A DNA stretch of 64,000 bases, taken from contig CABJAS010000003.1 in NCBI GenBank assembly GCA_902363625.1, forward strand, positions 186,001 to 250,000, written 5' to 3'. The position numbers and the translations under genes were made by a program. The notes below the pieces were generated by a model. It was not told the DNA's origin. It was given only the letters and a program-made list of their open reading frames with translations, and ran no database searches. Every line of letters begins with the position of its first letter. Position 1 is the stretch's first letter. Origin of the DNA: Clostridiaceae bacterium. Lineage in GTDB: Bacteria > Bacillota_I > Bacilli_A > Erysipelotrichales > Coprobacillaceae. Below are positions 60,367 to 64,000 of the stretch, piece after piece.

Positions 60367-61839
60367 TTATAAAGAGACCTGCTTGCTTACAAACTGTCTC
60401 ATACTTGCTTTCACCACTTCTTCGTCTCCGTCATAAGGAACAGTGGTACCATTTATTTTTTGAGTTGTTTCATTCCCTTTTCCCAGCACCATAACGATTG
60501 TCGGTTCTTTAATATCCATGAAAGCTTTTTGGATCCCTGCTTCTCTGTCATCAAAGCTATAATATGGTTTATCGGTAATCACTTCGGCAATCTGCTGATT
60601 AATTTGCTCAATATCTTCATGACCGGAATCGTCCGGAACCAAATAGATTTCGTCTGCAAAACAGTTTGCTGCCTGTCCTAGTTCGTGACGGCGGTTAAAG
60701 GCTTTATCCCCCGGACAGCCAAACACAGCTTTAATATGATAGTTTGGATAAAATTGCTGTGCATATTTAAAAATCTGAGTAAAGCTTGCATCATTATGAG
60801 CATAATCAACAATACTGGCAACATGATGATGTTCGTCATTAAATTGTTTCATTCTGCCCGGAACACTGGTATGAGCCAATCCATATTGAATGGTTTCAAC
60901 CGGGATGTTCATATCCAATGCCACTAAAATAACAGACAATACATTTTCAATATTAAATAATCCGGGAACTGATAAATAAATCGGATATTTCTCACCTTTA
61001 TATAAAATATTGAAATGTGATCCATGCGTGTCCATCTCAATATCGATCGCTCTGATCGTTGCCTCTTGGGTTAACGAGAACGTATACACCTGCTTTTTTT
61101 GTTCATCACTTAAATAATCGATTAAGTCTGCATTCATAATACATACTTTTGAATGATCAAACAGCTTTAATTTTGATTCAATATAATCTTGGAAAGTGGG
61201 ATGCTCCACATCGCTGATATGATCATTGGAAATATTTAAAAAGATACCATAATGATATTCTATGCCATACACACGGTCATATTTTAACGCCTGTGAAGAC
61301 ACTTCCATAATCACATTTTCCTTACCGTTTTCTTTTACATCACGAAAGATTTGCTGTAAGGTTAAAGATTCTGGTGTAGTCAATAAAGAAGGGACAATGT
61401 GATCCCCGTTATAGATTTCCACTGAACCTAAATAGGCAGTATCTCCTTTTTTAGAATGTGCGTCTAATATACTCTTTAAAAAATATAAAGAAGATGTTTT
61501 TCCTTTTGTTCCGGTAATCCCTATCAGATTTAAATCTCGGCTAGGATGACCATATAAGGCATCAGCTAGCAGTGCCATTGCCTTTAATACATCTTTTACT
61601 AAAATCAAAGGAAGATCCACTTCATAATCTACTTCACTGATATACGCACTTAGCTGATGATGAATTGCTTCTAAATATTCTTTTTTAAAATTATTGCCTT
61701 TACAGACAAATAAACAGTTATGTCCTAACTTTTTTGAATGAAAAGAAATACTTTCCACCTGTATTTCCACTTGCGGAGCTTTAATCAAAAGACCATGCTT
61801 CGATAATATATTTATAATTAAGTTTGTATTTAATTGCAT
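60367..61839 (-). CDS. murE: UDP-N-acetylmuramoyl-tripeptide synthetase (MurE), not DAP-type motif
   Basis: 490 residues. Mur ligase ATP loop GITGTKGKTSSLYFLKSILD near residue 108. EVSSQALKYDRVYGIEYHYG and FLNISNDHISDVEHP are central, and VFGCPGDKAFNRRHELGQAA is C-terminal. It adds the third amino acid of the peptidoglycan stem. Where DAP-specific enzymes have DNPR, the sequence reads PDDSGHED, so lysine or another diamino acid is more likely. Its start lies 3 bp after a small membrane peptide gene. A terminator follows. Confidence 0.88.
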   Translation of the reverse strand: MQLNTNLIINILSKHGLLIKAPQVEIQVESISFHSKKLGHNCLFVCKGNNFKKEYLEAIHHQLSAYISEVDYEVDLPLILVKDVLKAMALLADALYGHPSRDLNLIGITGTKGKTSSLYFLKSILDAHSKKGDTAYLGSVEIYNGDHIVPSLLTTPESLTLQQIFRDVKENGKENVIMEVSSQALKYDRVYGIEYHYGIFLNISNDHISDVEHPTFQDYIESKLKLFDHSKVCIMNADLIDYLSDEQKKQVYTFSLTQEATIRAIDIEMDTHGSHFNILYKGEKYPIYLSVPGLFNIENVLSVILVALDMNIPVETIQYGLAHTSVPGRMKQFNDEHHHVASIVDYAHNDASFTQIFKYAQQFYPNYHIKAVFGCPGDKAFNRRHELGQAANCFADEIYLVPDDSGHEDIEQINQQIAEVITDKPYYSFDDREAGIQKAFMDIKEPTIVMVLGKGNETTQKINGTTVPYDGDEEVVKASMRQFVSKQVSL

Positions 61840-61842
61840 ACT

Positions 61843-61953
61843 CTATTTTTCCTTTTTAATATGTGTCCATTTATTCAATTTAATAAAACAGCCAAAGATA
61901 GCTGACAAAACGGCAATGATTGGTAAAAGGAACCACAATTTCTTATTTTTCAT
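61843..61953 (-). CDS. small single-pass membrane peptide (36 aa) upstream of murE
   Basis: Frame MKNKKLWFLLPIIAVLSAIF continues to GCFIKLNKWTHIKKEK. It has a Lys-rich start, one hydrophobic helix and a basic tail, after a GGGGAAGACT ribosome site. The AAAAAGGAAAAA ribosome site of murE lies within its last codons, so translation is probably coupled. AIFGC could be a lipobox-like motif. No known family. Confidence 0.6.
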   Translation of the reverse strand: MKNKKLWFLLPIIAVLSAIFGCFIKLNKWTHIKKEK

Positions 61954-61994
61954 AGTCTTCCCCTTTCAAATAGCGTGTTCATTGACTAATCTAT

Positions 61995-62022
61995 ATCATA
62001 GCATTTTTAATTTTATATGCAA
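61995..62022 (-). promoter_or_regulatory. candidate promoter of the small peptide-murE unit
   Basis: On the minus strand TTGCAT (62022-62017) and TATGAT (62000-61995) are spaced by 16 bp, 42 bp ahead of the small peptide start. Confidence 0.45.
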
Positions 62023-62049
62023 CTTAATTATATTCATTTTTGGGACTTT

Positions 62050-63039
62050 CTAATTTAAGGCAGACACAATCGCTTTATGCAGTTTCCAGACATCGTCACC
62101 ATAGTTGCTTATTAACGTGATCACTGTCTTTTTTTCTTTATTATAGCTGGAAATAAAACTAACTCCGGGATCACTTCCCTGAAAATAAGGCAGGTAGCTA
62201 TCCCCCTGCTTTTTCAGCCATAACCCATAGCCATAGCAGTCAGCTTCTCCACTGTGATTGGTCATCATGCTTTTTGTCATTTGATAAGACAATAATTGAT
62301 GAGAAAGCAGTCCCTGCCAAAACAGCTGAATATCCTTGATTGTTGTAAAGGCTCCGCCTGCTCCGGTTCCTTTTGCATCAACACTGAAAATATTAGTACG
62401 ATAACAGTTTCTATTCACATCATAAATATAGTGATGAGCGCATTTTTTTGGAAGACAATCTAATTCATAGTAGCCTGTATTGGTCATATTGCAGGGGTTA
62501 AATATCTTTTCTTTTAAATAATGGTCAAAAGCCATTCCGGTTGTTTTTTCCATAATCAGTGCCAATAAAACATAGCCGGCATTATTATATTGGAATTTAC
62601 TTTTTCGTTCATACATCATTGGTTTATTTATAAATAGCGGCAGTAAATCTTTGTTAGAACGAATTTTGTAGTTAGGAAAGTCAATCCAGAGTTCTTCATA
62701 TTCATTCATGATGCTTTCATCAAAATAGTCCGGCATACCCGAAGTATGAGTTAACAGCTCTTCAATGGTAATACTGCTATCAATAGCTTTTAAGTCAAAA
62801 TCTAAAATATCTCCAATTCTATCATTAAAATTAAGCTTTCCTGATTCTATAAGCTGCATAATGCCTACAGCAACAAACACTTTACCGGCAGAAGCGGTCG
62901 CAAACTTCGTTTCTATATCATTTGGCACTTTATTAGGAAGATCGGCATAGCCATAGGCTTTTAAAAAACAAGGTTCATTTTCTTGAGTAACAGATATACA
63001 GCCTCTAAATTCTGTGTTTATTAAATGATCAATCGTCAT
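62050..63039 (-). CDS. beta-lactamase-fold serine hydrolase (class C/PBP4*-like)
   Basis: 329 residues, no signal peptide. FATASAGKVFVAVGIMQLIE contains the SxxK catalytic motif (SAGK) near residue 50. YNNAGYVLLALIMEKTTGMA has the YxN motif. HTSGMPDYFDES and NHSGEADCYGYGLWL are further family features. Such proteins are D-alanyl esterases, peptidases or non-antibiotic hydrolases rather than resistance enzymes. Ribosome site GAAAGGAATTTTAAAAT. It lies 32 bp after the GNAT stop on the same strand, so the two may be co-transcribed. Confidence 0.85.
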   Translation of the reverse strand: MTIDHLINTEFRGCISVTQENEPCFLKAYGYADLPNKVPNDIETKFATASAGKVFVAVGIMQLIESGKLNFNDRIGDILDFDLKAIDSSITIEELLTHTSGMPDYFDESIMNEYEELWIDFPNYKIRSNKDLLPLFINKPMMYERKSKFQYNNAGYVLLALIMEKTTGMAFDHYLKEKIFNPCNMTNTGYYELDCLPKKCAHHYIYDVNRNCYRTNIFSVDAKGTGAGGAFTTIKDIQLFWQGLLSHQLLSYQMTKSMMTNHSGEADCYGYGLWLKKQGDSYLPYFQGSDPGVSFISSYNKEKKTVITLISNYGDDVWKLHKAIVSALN

Positions 63040-63071
63040 ATTTTAAAATTCCTTTCTTCTCTCTTAAAAAA

Positions 63072-63605
63072 TTATAGCAGACATTCCAATTGGCGATCAA
63101 AGGGTTCACTGATCACATGCATCTCATTTATTTCCATTGCATCCACACATCCCATTGCCTGATAAAAGGATTGTGTTTCCACTGCCGAATGGGAAGAAAT
63201 ATAGAGTTTCTTTGCGCCATGTTTCTTCGCCCAATTTTTTGCAAAACAAAATAGTTTTTTGCCGATTCCCTGCTGACGCATATCGTTGGAAACATGGAGA
63301 CTGCTCAAATCAAGATAGTCACGATTTTCCCCGAAAAAACTTGATTCAACGGATACAAACCCTTTTAACTGCTTATCTAAAAAAGCACCTAAAACATAGC
63401 CATTCGTCTTTAAAGTATGTTGCAGACAGCTAGTTAGCTCCTGATACTCTTCCATTGTCCAATCATCAATAAACGGACATTCTTTAATTTGCCAAATACC
63501 ATCGATGAACCGATAACATTCAGTCACCTTTTGCCGACGATAAAAATGAGCAAATAAGTCTATCTTTATTTCTTCTGTAGTCAAAGGTTTATATACAATC
63601 ATCAT
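63072..63605 (-). CDS. GNAT family N-acetyltransferase
   Basis: 177 residues. LSSLHVSNDMRQQGIGKKLF is the acetyl-CoA motif, followed by CFAKNWAKKHGAKKLYISSH and SFYQAMGCVDAMEIN. The start is the first of two ATG at 63605 after AAAGGAGATAAT. Probably transcribed together with the serine hydrolase downstream. Substrate unknown. Confidence 0.85.
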   Translation of the reverse strand: MMIVYKPLTTEEIKIDLFAHFYRRQKVTECYRFIDGIWQIKECPFIDDWTMEEYQELTSCLQHTLKTNGYVLGAFLDKQLKGFVSVESSFFGENRDYLDLSSLHVSNDMRQQGIGKKLFCFAKNWAKKHGAKKLYISSHSAVETQSFYQAMGCVDAMEINEMHVISEPFDRQLECLL

Positions 63606-63615
63606 ATTATCTCCT

Positions 63616-63768
63616 TTATGATAAGGGTTTCCTGTATGAAAGAGAGACATTCTTTATAAGTTCATCATCACACATAGCAGAATAGTATTTATTTAAATGA
63701 GGATCTATTGTTATGACATCTAAAGGATTTCCCCGATGTGAATGCTCTCGATCAATCGTAGATGTCAT
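63616..63768 (-). CDS. possible 50-residue protein or gene remnant
   Basis: An ATG-started frame directly upstream of the GNAT gene reads TIDREHSHRGNPLDVITIDP then HLNKYYSAMCDDELIKNVSL. The composition looks protein-like, but no clear ribosome site precedes the ATG. The 10-bp inverted repeat ATGACATCTA (63713-63722)/TAGATGTCAT (63759-63768) begins exactly at the start codon. It may be a remnant of a larger gene. Confidence 0.3.
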   Translation of the reverse strand: MTSTIDREHSHRGNPLDVITIDPHLNKYYSAMCDDELIKNVSLSYRKPLS

Positions 63769-63818
63769 TATGAATCATTCAATTCTTTTCCATCAACTCG
63801 CTTAACTAATATACCCGG

Positions 63819-64000
63819 TTAGTTTGGTCTAGGCACACGATCGATATAAAGTCGAAAATCAGCACCAAGCATTGGGATCTGTGTCTGTCTAAAATAAGCT
63901 AATGCTTTTTTCAAGGCATTTTCTTTTGGACTTTGACCATCCACCAAGATTTCCAGTTTAAGATTAATATCTTTGGGAGTAACAATGTCAATCGGAAGAT
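63819..64000 (-). CDS. hypothetical protein, C-terminal 60 residues only
   Basis: A minus-strand frame enters from the right window edge (PIDIVTPKDINLKLEILVDG) and ends QIPMLGADFRLYIDRVPRPN. There is a single stop at 63819 and no frame disruption, so it is the end of a real gene whose N-terminus lies beyond the window. The family is not recognised from this piece. Confidence 0.55.
   Translation of the reverse strand, partial: LPIDIVTPKDINLKLEILVDGQSPKENALKKALAYFRQTQIPMLGADFRLYIDRVPRPN

Overview
The window is AT-rich, gene-dense DNA from a low-GC Gram-positive bacterium (Firmicutes). Several traits point to a gut Erysipelotrichia-like lineage: purine-rich AGGAGG ribosome sites, short intergenic gaps with U-tract terminators, many RpiR-type sugar regulators, a fused binding-protein/permease ABC transporter, a MurE-like ligase without the DAP-type DNPR motif, and a cell-wall surface protein. 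The family-level placement is inference. No phage, plasmid, transposase, integrase, rRNA operon or CRISPR array is visible. Both window edges cut genes: an M17 aminopeptidase on the left and an unrecognised protein on the right.

Layout. 1-5.5 kb (minus strand): aminopeptidase, GNAT acetyltransferase, release factor 3, HAD phosphatase, a small hypothetical gene and a YdcF-like membrane protein. 5.6-7.1 kb: a GrpB/flavin-barrel fusion, tRNA-Glu and tRNA-Trp, and a tiny orphan transcription unit. 7.2-10 kb: zinc-ribbon peptide, aromatic-acid-exporter-like protein, a RelE/ParE toxin-antitoxin pair and a UDG-like protein. 10.2-20.2 kb: a carbohydrate block with a wrecked PTS EIIC gene, two RpiR regulators, two Gfo/Idh/MocA oxidoreductases, a GlcG/HbpS-like protein, a P-loop kinase, a CD3324-like DNA-binding protein behind an attenuator-like leader, a Nudix hydrolase, a neutral-ceramidase-like hydrolase, and MFS and MATE transporters. 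20.4-24.6 kb: DUF3795 remnant, MerR operon with a classical 19-bp-spacer promoter, ChbG deacetylase and an XRE regulator. 24.7-27.5 kb: an amino-acid ABC transporter operon ending with its probable Rrf2 regulator, whose likely operator overlaps the -10 box. 27.5-34.5 kb: mixed metabolic and stress genes (DUF2971, dUTPase-like, TspO, GNAT, M1 peptidase, nitroreductase, MFS pump, metallo-beta-lactamase fold).

34.6-44.4 kb is a second glycoside block: GH35 beta-galactosidase and two GH1 enzymes, each GH1 next to its own RpiR regulator but without PTS genes. It also holds a cupin, a flavodoxin, an O-antigen-ligase-like membrane protein and an alpha/beta hydrolase. 44.5-55.7 kb: oligopeptide-binding lipoprotein with a broken signal peptide, GNAT fragment, MATE pump, diguanylate cyclase, UppP, HD-domain protein, two GNATs, EamA transporter, cysteine synthase and a phosphodiesterase-like protein. 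55.9-60.2 kb: a 1304-residue repeat-rich surface protein. The gap upstream of it holds a strong orphan promoter-terminator pair, probably a small RNA, and a 24-bp palindrome shared in inverted orientation with the surface-protein leader. 60.3-64 kb: murE with a small membrane peptide upstream, a beta-lactamase-fold serine hydrolase and a GNAT.

Themes. Sugar uptake and catabolism under local RpiR control dominates, along with efflux pumps and acetyltransferases. Five genes show decay: EIIC with an internal deletion, a GNAT with an internal deletion, truncated DUF3795, a truncated GNAT, and an OppA-like gene with a frameshifted signal peptide. The least explained elements are the small RNA locus near 60.1 kb, the leader with micro-ORF and pseudoknot near 14.45 kb, and two genes (toxin, O-antigen ligase) that appear to start at ATT.
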